64,000 nucleotides of DNA from Bacillus bingmayongensis (GCF_000299035.1 NZ_AKCS01000005.1:186001-250000), one strand, 5' to 3'; positions 33,528 to 41,916 are shown, counted from the stretch's first letter. Translations and numbers: made by a program. The notes: a model not told the origin generated them from the letters alone.

Positions 33528-34249
33528 GATTCAATCGCTCCTTCCAATAGAAAGACATCTTCAATCCGTCCTGATGAAGTTCGATCTTTTAAGTCATTTG
33601 GTGTTCCCGTCGCAATTAACTTACCATCTCTAATTAATCCAAGACGTTCACAAAATTCCGCTTCATCCATAATATGTGTTGTCACAATAATCGTTGTTCC
33701 TTGTTTTTTGAGTTCATAAAATTTCTCCCAAATAGATTTACGAAGAACTGGATCAATTCCAACAGTTGGTTCATCTAAAATCAATAACTTTGGCTCATGT
33801 AAAAGTGCTATTGCAAGTGATAAACGTTTCTTCATTCCACCTGAAAAATGTTGTACTTGCTTTTTTGCATGCTGTGATAATTGAACTAATGTAAATACTT
33901 CTTCTATTCTCTCTTTCTTACGCTTACCTTTTAATCCATACATAGTTGCAATAAAATCCGCATTTTCATATGCTGATAATTCTTCATACAGCGCATCTGC
34001 TTGCGCCATATACCCTATTTGTTTCGTGCCACTTAAATTAGGCATTTTCGTTCCTAAAGCTGTTACTTCACCGGTCGTTGCTTCACTAATACCAGCAATC
34101 ATCTTAATAAGTGTCGTTTTCCCAGAACCTGAAGGACCTACTAAACCAAAAATCTCTGTCTGCGCTATGGATAAAGAAATATTATGCAATACTTCTTTCT
34201 TTCCAAAACGCTTTGATACACTTTCTAAAATTACGGGGATTTGTGACAT
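33524..34249 (-). CDS. ABC exporter ATPase
   Basis: A 241-residue ATPase with Walker A GPSGSGKTT, the Q-loop (YMAQADALY), signature HFSGGMKKRLSLA, Walker B LLILDEPTVGID and switch His in IVTTHIMDEAEFCERLG; the type is that of DrrA-like drug or Cu-type exporters. The start is MSQIPV, since AGGAGG lies nine bases upstream, while an ATG three codons earlier directly abuts that site. First gene of the TetR-controlled operon. Confidence 0.92.
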   Translation of the reverse strand: MSQIPVILESVSKRFGKKEVLHNISLSIAQTEIFGLVGPSGSGKTTLIKMIAGISEATTGEVTALGTKMPNLSGTKQIGYMAQADALYEELSAYENADFIATMYGLKGKRKKERIEEVFTLVQLSQHAKKQVQHFSGGMKKRLSLAIALLHEPKLLILDEPTVGIDPVLRKSIWEKFYELKKQGTTIIVTTHIMDEAEFCERLGLIRDGKLIATGTPNDLKDRTSSGRIEDVFLLEGAIES

Positions 34250-34277
34250 TAAAATCATCCTCCTTTTACAAAAAATG

Positions 34278-34322
34278 AGTGAGTACTCACTTTTATTTTA
34301 CTCTTAGAGTATTATATGTCAA
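34278..34322 (-). promoter_or_regulatory. SigA promoter and TetR operator of the ABC exporter operon
   Basis: On the minus strand TTGACA, 16 bases, then TAAAAT forms a good SigA promoter. Immediately downstream, at 34278-34291, lies the perfect palindrome AGTGAGTACTCACT, of the kind bound by TetR repressors; it covers the start of transcription. The ATPase start follows about 28 bases later. Confidence 0.75.
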
Positions 34323-34385
34323 ACTTTATTTATAAGTATTATTTTTCTAACCTTTACCGAACGACGAATATATTTTCTATAAAAC

Positions 34386-34439
34386 AATGAAACAGAGTCG
34401 ACAATAGAATGAATTTCTCACCGTCGACTCTGTTTCATT
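34386..34439. terminator. Perfect 17-bp terminator hairpin
   Basis: AATGAAACAGAGTCGAC and its exact complement flank a 20-base loop and are followed by TTTTAATT. It terminates the small gene at 34459 (minus strand). Confidence 0.8.
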
Positions 34440-34458
34440 TTAATTCATTATTTATAAG

Positions 34459-34710
34459 CTACGTCTCTAAATTTAAATACTTTCTAATTCTAGCAAGATC
34501 TAAAGAATACTCAATAACTAATTGTTGTATAGGCAAAATAACTTTTTCAGGATACAAGTGCGCATATTTTAATGTTTCTGTATATTTTTCTAACCTCTTT
34601 TCTAAGTACTTTACAACTTGCTCTGGATGATTCACTAATAAGCTCTGACTATAATAATGGATTTGCTCCTCAATTGCAGTGTATTCCTCAATTTCAAATT
34701 CTTTATGCAT
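34459..34710 (-). CDS. Hypothetical protein, 83 residues, helical
   Basis: Small soluble, all-helical and acidic protein (EIEEYTAIEEQIHYYSQSL, then LEKRLEKYTETLKYAHLY). AAAGGAG precedes ATG and a strong terminator follows, so it is a real single-gene unit. I do not recognise the family. Confidence 0.7.
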   Translation of the reverse strand: MHKEFEIEEYTAIEEQIHYYSQSLLVNHPEQVVKYLEKRLEKYTETLKYAHLYPEKVILPIQQLVIEYSLDLARIRKYLNLET

Positions 34711-34896
34711 GTGTACACTCCTTTATAAAAAGTTTTTATATGCACTAGCTATAAACATTCTAATTTAAATAAAAGCTGAGTATTTTAATTATTTACACTA
34801 TAACAAAAAAGGACGTCAAAATTTGTTAGTTTATGAAACGTACAACAAATTTAACAAAATTGTAATGGATACCTGTACTTTTTGGTACAACTTAAC

Positions 34897-35073
34897 TCAA
34901 CTGTACGACTGCAATTTCTGGTCTATTAAAAATCCTTTGAACTGAGAAGATATTTTACTAGATGTTATTACTATTTTACTTACACTTAATAAATTATTTT
35001 GTAAATATGAGAATGTACTCACTCCTATTGCTAACGCACTTATAGTGAATAATCTTTTATATCCTTTTTTCAT
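34897..35073 (-). pseudogene. N-terminal relic of a metallophosphoesterase (YkuE-like)
   Basis: With a ribosome binding site (AAGGGA), the frame reads MKKGYKRLFTISALAIGVST, then LSVSKIVITSSKISSQFKGF and stops at 34897. This matches the N-terminal membrane helix and first strand of YkuE/YaeI-type phosphoesterases, which continue 'FKGFKIVhISDLQ'; here it reads FKGFLIDQKLQSYS and ends. The whole metal-binding domain is missing and replaced by noncoding sequence, so this is a deletion remnant. Confidence 0.55.
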
Positions 35074-35312
35074 ATTTTTTCCCTTATAAAAGTTCTATTA
35101 CATATATTTTTAGCACTTCTTTTTAATCACATCATTAAGTTTTTATCAAATAGTTTAGTTTTAAAATATTTCATTTCTTCTTTCAATACAGTACATGAAA
35201 TTATCGCCCTCAAATTTCGTCCTCTCTAACTAAAATTACAAATATCCTCTTCCTCTTATTGATTTTATCTGTATACAAATTTCTATGTGTTTGCCATCCT
35301 AATACAATAAAA
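35074..35312. other. Intergenic, nothing recognised
   Basis: AT-rich DNA without coding potential, between the phosphoesterase relic and the pepD terminator. Confidence 0.5.
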
Positions 35313-35339
35313 AACTACCTAAGGAAATCTTAGGTAGTT
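35313..35339 (-). terminator. Terminator after pepD
   Basis: AACTACCTAAG pairs perfectly with CTTAGGTAGTT across five bases; T-run follows on the minus strand. Confidence 0.85.
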
Positions 35340-35355
35340 CAATTAATTTATATCT

Positions 35356-36822
35356 TTATGCTAATGTTTTCGTTTCTCTCATAACATCAACGAAATATCC
35401 CCAGTTATTCACAACTGATGAAATACTAATATGCTCATCTGGTGTATGAACGTTGAAAATATCTGGTCCAAATGAGATCGCATCTAATTCAGGCATTTTT
35501 TGAACAAATACACTACATTCGATACCAGCATGTACCGCAAAGATTTCAGCATCTTTATTATATTTTTCTTTATGCACCTTTTCAAACAAATCACGAATAG
35601 ATGAATTTGGATTGTACGGCCATTCTGGATACTCAGATTCCTTCTCAAACTTTGCTCCAACTAATTCTGCAATATGCTTAATTTCATTCGTAATGTGCTG
35701 TTTTAAACTACTTACAGAACTCCTTACTTCGTTTCGCAATTTAATTTCATTATGTATTGTTTCAATAACACCTAAATTTGTTGAGCTTTCTACAAGTCCT
35801 TTAATGTCCATGCTCATGCTTTGAATGCCATTTGGAATTAAGAATAAAGAAGAAATAAGTTGTTTTTGTGTTTCTTTTGCAAATACTTTTTCTACTTTTT
35901 CTTCTAATTTTGTGAGAGAAACATGTACATCAGGATCTACAGCACGCAACTCTTCTTGTAATATACGTGTCCATCCTGCTACTTTCTCTTCTACTTTTTG
36001 TACATTATTTGCAGATAATAAGATTGTTGCTACACTTTCACGTGGAATTGCATTTGTTTTTAATCCACCATGAACTTCACTCATGTAAAATGGGATTTCA
36101 TTTGATAAATCATGAAGAACTCTTCCTAAAGCTTTATTCGCATTACCGCGTTGCTTATCAATTTCCATACCAGAATGGCCACCTTTTAAGCCTCCGACAT
36201 ATAAACGATATGCTTCTAGTTCAGCAAGTGATTCTTCCCAAACAACAGGAATCGTTGCAACTGCCTTTGCTCCGCCTGCACTGCTCACTAATAATTTATG
36301 ATCTTCTTCAGAATCAATATTAATAAATATTTTTCCATCAAAGTGCTTCGAATCAACAGTAAAAGCACCACCCATTGTTGTTTCTTCTTCTGTCGTAATA
36401 ACAACTTCAAGAGCTGGATGCGGAATATCTGTTGAATCTAATAGTGCTAATGCATATGCAACCGCAATACCATTATCTGCACCTAAAGTCGTTTGGTTTG
36501 CATACAACATGTCTCCAACAATTCGTAACTCAATTGGATCCTTTTCAAAATCATGAACTGTTGCTTGGTTCTTCTCGCAAACCATGTCCATATGGCCTTG
36601 AATAATAATTGCAGGAACATTTTCATAGCCAGCAGTTGCTGACTTTTTAATAATTACGTTTAAAGCTTCATCTTGTATCACTTCTAGATTACGATCTTTT
36701 GCAAATTTCACTAAGAAATCACTAATTTCTTTTTCATTTCCAGATCCTCTTGGAATCTTTGAAATTTCTGCAAAATGATAAAATACAGGGTGCTTTGTTA
36801 ATTGTTCTAAATTAGAATACAT
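35356..36822 (-). CDS. pepD: Aminoacyl-histidine dipeptidase, M20 family (PepD)
   Basis: A 488-residue cytosolic dipeptidase. IIQGHMDMVCEKN holds the first metal ligands, TLGADNGIAVAYALALL the bridging Asp and TTEEETTMGGA the catalytic Glu; GLKGGHSGMEIDKQRGNANKAL marks the lid/dimerisation domain, and VHAGIECSVF and FGPDIFNVHTPDEHISI the C-terminal metal site. All PepD catalytic positions appear intact. It hydrolyses Xaa-His and related dipeptides, using Zn. GGAG precedes ATG; single gene with its own terminator. Confidence 0.93.
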   Translation of the reverse strand: MYSNLEQLTKHPVFYHFAEISKIPRGSGNEKEISDFLVKFAKDRNLEVIQDEALNVIIKKSATAGYENVPAIIIQGHMDMVCEKNQATVHDFEKDPIELRIVGDMLYANQTTLGADNGIAVAYALALLDSTDIPHPALEVVITTEEETTMGGAFTVDSKHFDGKIFINIDSEEDHKLLVSSAGGAKAVATIPVVWEESLAELEAYRLYVGGLKGGHSGMEIDKQRGNANKALGRVLHDLSNEIPFYMSEVHGGLKTNAIPRESVATILLSANNVQKVEEKVAGWTRILQEELRAVDPDVHVSLTKLEEKVEKVFAKETQKQLISSLFLIPNGIQSMSMDIKGLVESSTNLGVIETIHNEIKLRNEVRSSVSSLKQHITNEIKHIAELVGAKFEKESEYPEWPYNPNSSIRDLFEKVHKEKYNKDAEIFAVHAGIECSVFVQKMPELDAISFGPDIFNVHTPDEHISISSVVNNWGYFVDVMRETKTLA

Positions 36823-37057
36823 TTTTAAGCTCCTCTCTTACATATAATTCATTGAATAAAAGTTCATTTTAATTCATTCTTCTCCATACCATTATACCAC
36901 GCTTCATCGTTTCAATTTTTATTAATGTTTTGAATCTTCCCTGCTCTACTTATCAAAACTATTTTCTATTTAACTCTTAAAGTGTTCTTCGTGTAACTAC
37001 TTTAGAAATGTTAGTATAAATTAACACATTAAATTTTCAATTTTAAGGAGAATGTAT

Positions 37058-37444
37058 ATGCATTTTACAGAGGAGCTCCCTTGTCCTGAGCATATTTTCG
37101 ATTTGTATGATTCTGTCGGCTGGAATGATTACCTGAAGTTATCAAAAGAACAATTATTTATAGCTACTGCTCAAAGCACTTTTGTAGTATCTGCCTATGA
37201 CAAAAATCAATTAATAGGTACAGGGCGCGTCATTTCAGATGGAGCAATCAATGCTTATCTTTGTGGCTTAATCGTCCATCCACTATACCAGAATCAAGGA
37301 ATAGGTAGAAAAATAATTGAGAAGTTGGTAGTGAAGTGTCAACAAACGAATCTTCATTTACAATTACTTTGTACAGAGGAAAATGTTCCCTACTATGAGA
37401 AACTAGATTTTAAGGAATTTGCGACAGGAATGAAGAAGAAATAA
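37058..37444 (+). CDS. GNAT-family N-acetyltransferase, small
   Basis: A 128-residue single-domain acetyltransferase. LIVHPLYQNQGIGRKIIEKLV is motif A with QGIGRK, and the end YEKLDFKEFATGMKK is typical of the short YjcF/YitI-like GNATs. Start at MHFTEEL, where AAGGAG is seven bases upstream; an ATG two codons earlier is only one base from it. Substrate unknown. It converges with the SpoIIS genes. Confidence 0.85.
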   Translation: MHFTEELPCPEHIFDLYDSVGWNDYLKLSKEQLFIATAQSTFVVSAYDKNQLIGTGRVISDGAINAYLCGLIVHPLYQNQGIGRKIIEKLVVKCQQTNLHLQLLCTEENVPYYEKLDFKEFATGMKKK

Positions 37445-37459
37445 AAAAAGAAAATGCTT

Positions 37460-37636
37460 TTATACATTTTCTTTCAATTTTTTCCCTTGTATATATTTTG
37501 ATGCATCACCGTTCATGAGCTTTTCTAGTCGATTAATATTTTCCGTTAATGCACCTTTCACAAGAGAGAAATCTGTATTCGGTGCTTCTTTTTTTTCCTT
37601 AAAAAAAGCAAGTTTTTGTTGTTTCATTTCTTGCAT
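37460..37636 (-). CDS. spoIISC: SpoIISC-like second small protein of the SpoIIS module
   Basis: A 58-residue hydrophilic protein starting MQEMKQQKLAFFKEKKEAPN, with GGAGG five bases before the ATG. It shares the motif (T)DFSLVKGAL with the upstream 42-residue protein (ITDFSLIKGDT), so the two are paralogues. B. cereus SpoIIS has been described as three-component, with toxin SpoIISA and two small antitoxins, SpoIISB and SpoIISC; position, order and size fit. It lies 76 bases after spoIISB. Which of the two small proteins neutralises SpoIISA more strongly cannot be read from sequence. Confidence 0.7.
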   Translation of the reverse strand: MQEMKQQKLAFFKEKKEAPNTDFSLVKGALTENINRLEKLMNGDASKYIQGKKLKENV

Positions 37637-37712
37637 TTTTTCCTCCCCCTTTTTTAAAAAAGATACAATCTTTCTCTCTTAATTATATCCCAAATATAAA
37701 CCAGACGCACTT

Positions 37713-37841
37713 TTATCCTTTTCTTTTTAATTCTTCTTCTAAATCTTCTACTTGCTGCATTGTATCTCCTTTAATTAAAGAGAAATCTGTTATATCCTCA
37801 GCTTCTTCTTTAAAGAATTCATTACTATACTCTTTTTCCAC
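37713..37841 (-). CDS. spoIISB: SpoIISB-like antitoxin
   Basis: A 42-residue acidic protein starting at GTG with GAGGTGAT upstream; it contains FFKEEAEDITDFSLIKGDT and a charged helical tail. It lies 123 bases downstream of the SpoIISA-like toxin gene on the same strand and is the best candidate for the antitoxin. It is separated from the toxin by a hairpin terminator, suggesting its own promoter so that antitoxin can be made in excess. SpoIISB proteins are small and disordered until bound to the cytosolic domain of SpoIISA; sequence identity to the B. subtilis protein is low. Confidence 0.7.
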   Translation of the reverse strand: MEKEYSNEFFKEEAEDITDFSLIKGDTMQQVEDLEEELKRKG

Positions 37842-37874
37842 TACAATCACCTCTACGTGCTAGTGTAGGAATGA

Positions 37875-37905
37875 TTGTCCGATTTTATTCAACTTTTGTC
37901 CGATT
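37875..37905. repeat. Direct repeat TTGTCCGATT, 21 bp apart, upstream of spoIISB
   Basis: Two exact copies of TTGTCCGATT at 37875 and 37896 (AATCGGACAA on the coding strand), two helical turns apart, lie 35-65 bases before the spoIISB start. This spacing is what a dimeric regulator bound on one face of DNA would need. Confidence 0.55.
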
Positions 37906-37940
37906 AACTCGGAATTTGTTCTAAATTATGTATAGGAGAA

Positions 37941-37966
37941 AAGGACAGAATTCATATTCTGTCCTT
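37941..37966 (-). terminator. Terminator between spoIISA and spoIISB
   Basis: AAGGACAGAAT pairs perfectly with ATTCTGTCCTT across a four-base loop and is followed on the minus strand by TTTCTCC. It overlaps the spoIISA stop region. Confidence 0.75.
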
Positions 37967-38705
37967 ACTTCCTAAAATAACTATGATGAATCGTTAAATT
38001 ATATACATTTTCAAAATCTCGATCTTGAAGATTGTTCTTTTGACCATCAATAACAATACAAACATCTTTTACTATTTTCGCAGGTATGATACCGACATTT
38101 TCAACTTGCACCGCTTTTTGCTCATTTAACTGCTCTATATGTTCTAAAGGTACTGTAATACTAAATTGAGAGCGGATACCACGGAAATTCGTATTCAATT
38201 CATCTGCTGTCACAAATACAACGATTTTCGCTCCAATTTTTTCAGCGTACGTATCAAGAAATGCATTTAAACTTTGTGCATACTCAGCCTCTGCCCGCCA
38301 CTCCATCGTACCAAATGCTGCGGGATTTACATTTTGAATAATTGTAGTATAAATCTCTCCTCGTGCTTTCGAAGCGATTAGTGAGCGTTTAATGGATTGA
38401 ACGGTCTTTCCGATATCACTAAATTTCGCACCCCATATTTCTGAAATATTTGGAGTTAAAATAAATGCAATATCAACAAATATCACCATCGCAACGAACA
38501 GTAAAATATTTTTCCAGAGGGTCAAATCAATTCCTTTCATCATGAAATAAATTGTAACCGATGTAATAAACACACCATACCATGTTTTTCGAATAAGTTG
38601 CTTTTTCTCTTCGTACAGTTCTTCATTTTTCCAATAAAAGAAAATAAGAAATAAAAAAACTAGTACGAGAAAAAACAAACCAATTCGAATGTTAGAGACT
38701 GTCAA
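37965..38705 (-). CDS. spoIISA: SpoIISA-like membrane toxin
   Basis: A 246-residue protein with the SpoIISA layout: three N-terminal membrane segments (about 6-25, 42-60 and 65-85) and a cytosolic GAF-like domain of about 150 residues. It is characteristic of the B. cereus-type toxin ([43 protein letters not shown]). SpoIISA kills by damaging the cell membrane unless the small antitoxin is bound; in Bacillus it acts around sporulation. The start is probably TTG at 38705, with GGAGGGTGAT upstream. The neighbours are the small SpoIISB/C-like proteins. Toxicity here is inferred from family membership. Confidence 0.88.
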   Translation of the reverse strand: MTVSNIRIGLFFLVLVFLFLIFFYWKNEELYEEKKQLIRKTWYGVFITSVTIYFMMKGIDLTLWKNILLFVAMVIFVDIAFILTPNISEIWGAKFSDIGKTVQSIKRSLIASKARGEIYTTIIQNVNPAAFGTMEWRAEAEYAQSLNAFLDTYAEKIGAKIVVFVTADELNTNFRGIRSQFSITVPLEHIEQLNEQKAVQVENVGIIPAKIVKDVCIVIDGQKNNLQDRDFENVYNLTIHHSYFRK

Positions 38706-38901
38706 TCACATCACCCTCCATTCAAAAACTTCTCACGATATCATTACATGCTCACTTCACTCTCATTATGACAAAAGACATGGACAACCTTCTAAAGTAA
38801 GCTACATTGCATATACTAAAAAGGAACCCACGTCTTTTATAATGAATCTACATTGTATATGTAGACAAGCATGCATTTCAAATTTTCACAAATATTTTTT
38901 A

Positions 38902-39636
38902 TCAGGATATATGTTTCGGAATCACACCTTCCGGAACTTCACCATTCATACTTAAATAGTAATGACGAATTGGGCGTAAATTTTCATCTAATTCATATAC
39001 GAGTGGTATACTCGTCGGAATATTTAATGATACAACACCATCATCCGATAGATTATCTAAATATTTCACAAGAGAACGAATCGTATTTCCATGAGATGAG
39101 ATAATGACCTTTTGTCCAGATTGTAACGTCGGTACAATTTCATTATGCCAAAATTCCAGTACTCTTTGTCCCGTATCCTCTAGACACTCTGTAAGTGGAA
39201 ACTCGTCTTTTTTCAAAAACTTATATCTCGGATCATCAGCTTCATACTTTGGATCATCTTCAGTAAGAGCTGGTGGTCTTACATCCGTACTTCTTCTCCA
39301 TATATGAACTTGCTCATCACCATATTTCTTTGCTGTCTCATCCTTATTTAAACCTTGCAATGCTCCGTAATGCCTTTCATTTAACTTCCAGGACTTATGT
39401 ACAGGAACCCAAGCAAGATCCATTTCATGAAGAATAATCCAAAGTGTTCGAATTGCCCGTTTTAAAACAGAAGTGTATGCAACATCAAACGTGTATCCAT
39501 TGTTTTTTAAAATTGCACCCGCTTCTCTTGCTTCACTTAATCCATTTTTCGATAAGTCTACATCTGTCCATCCTGTAAATCTGTTTTCAAGATTCCATAA
39601 ACTTTGTCCGTGACGAATGAGTACAAGTTTTATCAC
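38902..39636 (-). CDS. gpmA: 2,3-bisphosphoglycerate-dependent phosphoglycerate mutase (GpmA)
   Basis: A 244-residue histidine phosphatase-fold enzyme. [20 protein letters not shown] carries the phospho-acceptor His, followed by [21 protein letters not shown] (catalytic Glu), [10 protein letters not shown] and [15 protein letters not shown] (second His). These are diagnostic of dPGM, interconverting 3- and 2-phosphoglycerate in glycolysis. Bacillus also has the unrelated cofactor-independent enzyme, so this may be a second mutase. Starts at GTG with AAAGGGG upstream. Confidence 0.93.
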   Translation of the reverse strand: MIKLVLIRHGQSLWNLENRFTGWTDVDLSKNGLSEAREAGAILKNNGYTFDVAYTSVLKRAIRTLWIILHEMDLAWVPVHKSWKLNERHYGALQGLNKDETAKKYGDEQVHIWRRSTDVRPPALTEDDPKYEADDPRYKFLKKDEFPLTECLEDTGQRVLEFWHNEIVPTLQSGQKVIISSHGNTIRSLVKYLDNLSDDGVVSLNIPTSIPLVYELDENLRPIRHYYLSMNGEVPEGVIPKHIS

Positions 39637-39756
39637 ATTAATTCCCCTTTCGGAAATAAAAATATAAATTTTTCAATGCGTACACGTCATAAAGTATCTG
39701 GTAATGTAATTTTTTATCCATTTAGTCTATGATTCACCCATAGTTGCCAAAATACA

Positions 39757-39900
39757 TGGTTGAACTACCCACCACTTAACAACCTTACGGTCTGTTTGAA
39801 GTGGGGAATTCCTACGAACACCAAAGTATCCTTCGATTATCTTAGTAGGCTAACCCCGTAGTCCCTACGGTTAGAAGTCTTATAGCTTCATTTTTAAGAT
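39757..39900 (-). ncRNA. Probable omega RNA overlapping the tnpB 3' end
   Basis: TnpB proteins use an RNA made from the 3' end of their gene and the element's right end, with a guide copied from the flanking DNA. Here the tnpB 3' end contains a strong hairpin (CCGTAGGGACTACGG on the coding strand, near 39857-39871) and the right end another (CCACTT...AAGTGG). The sequence just beyond the boundary (about 39740-39759) would be the guide. Limits are approximate and no expression evidence exists. Confidence 0.35.
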
Positions 39901-40996
39901 TTTGTCCTGCGTTAATATCTCTATCGTGGTGCGTGCCACAAGATGGACAGTTCCACTGACGAAGGTTTAGATTCTTAACGTCTTTATTTTGATAACCACA
40001 ATGAGAACACAACTGCGAAGAAGCGAATGTCTTTGATACTGCAATAACTTGCTTACCGTACCATTTCGCCTTGTACTCTAACATCGTTCTGAAGTGTGAC
40101 CAAGATACCTCACTAATCGCTTTAGCTAATTTGTGATTTTTCAACATGTTGCTTACTGGCAAATCTTCAATACCGATTATATCGTGGTTTTTGATGATGT
40201 CAGTAGAGATTTTTTGCAAGTAATCCGTTCTCGCATTGGTGATTTTTTCGTGAATACGAGCTACCTTGCGTTTTTGTTTTTGATAGTTTTTAGATTTGTC
40301 CAACTTGCATGTTCGTTTCACTGCTAACTCTTGCCGTCTGGAAAGAACCCGTTGTGCTTTGACTAACTTCTTTTCTAAAGTACGGAGAAACTTAGGATTA
40401 TCAAATATTTGACCTGTAGAAAGGATAGCAAAATTTTTCAACCCGACATCCACACCGACAGATGAACCAGTTTTAGGAAATTCATGAACTTCCACTTCTG
40501 CAAGAATGGAAACAAAGTATTTTCCACTTGGATTACGTCTAACAGTTCCATTCAAAATACGCCCTCCTACTTCACGGCTTTTTGCAAACTTTACAAGTCC
40601 AAGTTTCGGTAATTTGATTCTATTTCCCACAATGGCGATGTTGTCGTTCGTGTGCTTTGTTGTATAAGATTGAACTCTATTCTTTTTAGACTTAAATCGT
40701 GGTGCTTTATTCTGTTTCTTGAAGAATCGAGTATACGAATCAGCAAGTTTTTTAAGTGAAGATTGAATAGCAATGCTGTCTACCTCTTTTAGCCATACTA
40801 ATTCTTTCTTTAGCTCAGTTAATTGAGAAGAACAAGCATTATAAGTTAATCCTTTGCCTGTTTCTTTATAAGCATCATTCCACTTTGCTAGAAAATGATT
40901 GAACACAAACCGTGAACAGCCAATCGTCTTTGCGATTAGAATTTCTTGTGCTTTGTTTGGATAGAGACGGAATTTGTATGCTTTCTTCACTAACAT
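39842..40996 (-). CDS. tnpB: TnpB, RNA-guided nuclease of IS200/IS605 elements
   Basis: A 384-residue OrfB/TnpB protein. The N-terminal helix-turn-helix region ([18 protein letters not shown]) is followed by the split RuvC nuclease: [16 protein letters not shown] (first Asp), [12 protein letters not shown] (Glu) and [11 protein letters not shown] (last Asp), around a zinc finger [10 protein letters not shown]...[10 protein letters not shown]. All three catalytic residues and four zinc cysteines are present, so nuclease activity is likely intact. I start at MLVKKAYK with GGAGG upstream rather than a GTG three codons earlier. Its promoter shares a perfect inverted repeat with the divergent ribbon-helix-helix gene. 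Confidence 0.93.
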   Translation of the reverse strand: MLVKKAYKFRLYPNKAQEILIAKTIGCSRFVFNHFLAKWNDAYKETGKGLTYNACSSQLTELKKELVWLKEVDSIAIQSSLKKLADSYTRFFKKQNKAPRFKSKKNRVQSYTTKHTNDNIAIVGNRIKLPKLGLVKFAKSREVGGRILNGTVRRNPSGKYFVSILAEVEVHEFPKTGSSVGVDVGLKNFAILSTGQIFDNPKFLRTLEKKLVKAQRVLSRRQELAVKRTCKLDKSKNYQKQKRKVARIHEKITNARTDYLQKISTDIIKNHDIIGIEDLPVSNMLKNHKLAKAISEVSWSHFRTMLEYKAKWYGKQVIAVSKTFASSQLCSHCGYQNKDVKNLNLRQWNCPSCGTHHDRDINAGQNLKNEAIRLLTVGTTGLAY

Positions 40997-41004
40997 TGAT
41001 TTCA

Positions 41005-41056
41005 CCTCCTTGTTAAAATATACATTTATTGTATCATGTATATTTTAACAAGGAGG
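41005..41056. promoter_or_regulatory. Perfect 20-21 bp inverted repeat covering both divergent starts
   Basis: CCTCCTTGTTAAAATATACA at 41005-41024 and its exact complement at 41037-41056 leave a 12-base centre (one more base pairs at the centre edge). Each arm contains the ribosome binding site (AAGGAGG) and upstream DNA of one gene: tnpB to the left, the ribbon-helix-helix gene to the right. This symmetrical layout could be an operator for the small DNA-binding protein, and either transcript could fold to hide its own ribosome binding site. Confidence 0.65.
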
Positions 41057-41064
41057 ATTATACT

Positions 41065-41319
41065 ATGTCACAAGTTGTAAATATGCGTTATCCAAAAGAA
41101 TTTTTGAAATGTATTGACGAATTCAAAGAAAAGAAGGGATTTACAACTCGTACCCAAACTATTATTCATCTCCCGCCTACTCATTGGACTGCGCCCTACA
41201 CATTCCTTGAGGTGGGAGTCTTCTCGCCTATTTACGATAAAATTGTTTTTTTAAACTCTAAAAACAGACGAATGATTTATTTACTCATTTTGATCAACTG
41301 GCTCTTCACGCTTAGATAA
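41065..41319 (+). pseudogene. Truncated ribbon-helix-helix (CopG-like) protein of the IS element
   Basis: AAGGAGG and ATG at 41065 begin MSQVVNMRYPKEFLKCIDEF...TRTQTIIHL, the start of a CopG/RHH-fold protein often found divergent from tnpB in such elements. After about 36 codons the sequence runs into the left-end hairpin of the element (41170 onward) and continues without homology to 41319. The last part of the RHH helix (usually 'aI..lI..gL') is lost, so DNA binding is doubtful. Likely an internal deletion between the gene and the element end. Confidence 0.6.
41170..41245. repeat. Left-end hairpin of the tnpB element
   Basis: CTCCCGCCT (41170-41178) pairs with AGGTGGGAG (41210-41218). The adjacent GAGGTGGGAGTCTT...TTTACGATAAA closely follows the pattern GAGGTGGGAGTATT...TTAAAGCGGGATAAA at 44277-44313, the end of the structured repeat at 44 kb. 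Confidence 0.55.
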
Positions 41320-41766
41320 CCATGCATCAAAACCTAAGCGGCTATTTGCTAGTTCCGTCATAACTTGATGCCAATTTTCTTCGCATGTTTCACCAAATTT
41401 TGAAAAAATACTTCCCATTTGCTTTCTTTGCACATCGCTTAATTTTTTCTCTAGCTCTGCTCCTTCTTTAGTTAGGATAAGCTGTTTCACGCGACGATCA
41501 TGTTCTGCTTCATTGCTTTCAATAAGCCCCTTTTCGAGAAGCTGACGAAGTGGTCCGTGAAGAGCTTGTTTACTTATTTCTAACAGAGATAACAATTCAT
41601 TTATACTGAGCCCTGGAAAACGAGCAATAAAAAATAAAATTCGATGATGCACTCGCTGTATACCATATTTTTTTATAATCTCATCTGGTTTTTCTGTAAA
41701 TGTTTTGTATGCAAAATAAAACAGTGCGAGCGCCTGATTCATTTGTTCTTCTTTGTGCTGTGTCAT
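41281..41766 (-). CDS. MarR-family transcriptional regulator
   Basis: A 161-residue winged-helix regulator: FPGLSINELLSLLEISKQALHGPLRQLLEKGLIES is the DNA-binding domain, followed by the wing DRRVKQLILTKEG. MarR proteins respond to small aromatics, oxidants or antibiotics. GGGGGAAA precedes ATG. Its 3' end lies only about 35 bases from the IS left end, so the element inserted just downstream. No obvious target gene is adjacent. Confidence 0.9.
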   Translation of the reverse strand: MTQHKEEQMNQALALFYFAYKTFTEKPDEIIKKYGIQRVHHRILFFIARFPGLSINELLSLLEISKQALHGPLRQLLEKGLIESNEAEHDRRVKQLILTKEGAELEKKLSDVQRKQMGSIFSKFGETCEENWHQVMTELANSRLGFDAWLSKREEPVDQNE

Positions 41767-41882
41767 CTACTTTCCCCCTATATGTAAATTATACCACAAT
41801 TTATTTCTGAAATATTAAATCAACCGTTTTGACTTAATAAAGGGGATTCCGCTTAAACTTATTAGTAGCACTATGAATAAAA

Positions 41883-41916
41883 AAACGTATTACTCATTAA
41901 ATTGAGAATACGCTTT
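41883..41916. terminator. Terminator after the VOC gene
   Basis: AAACGTATT pairs with AATACGCTT, with inner CTCA/TGAG pairing, and T-runs on the minus strand; it lies just after the VOC gene stop. Confidence 0.65.

Larger units (their letters stand above)
39757..41245 (-). mobile_element. IS200/IS605-type element with TnpB but no TnpA
   Basis: The unit consists of a TnpB gene, a divergent truncated ribbon-helix-helix gene, and hairpin ends. The left end (upstream of tnpB) is at about 41170-41245, where CTCCCGCCT pairs with AGGTGGGAG and TTTATCGTAAAT forms the outer part on the minus strand. The right end, at about 39757-39841, follows the tnpB stop and has CCACTT pairing with AAGTGG and a likely boundary near GTTCAA (39760-39765). 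There is no Y1 transposase gene (TnpA), so movement would need one supplied in trans. Ends are inferred from structure, not from an empty site. Confidence 0.65.

Noticed and set aside
35967-36323. 118-codon + strand frame in pepD
   Set aside because: Antisense shadow.
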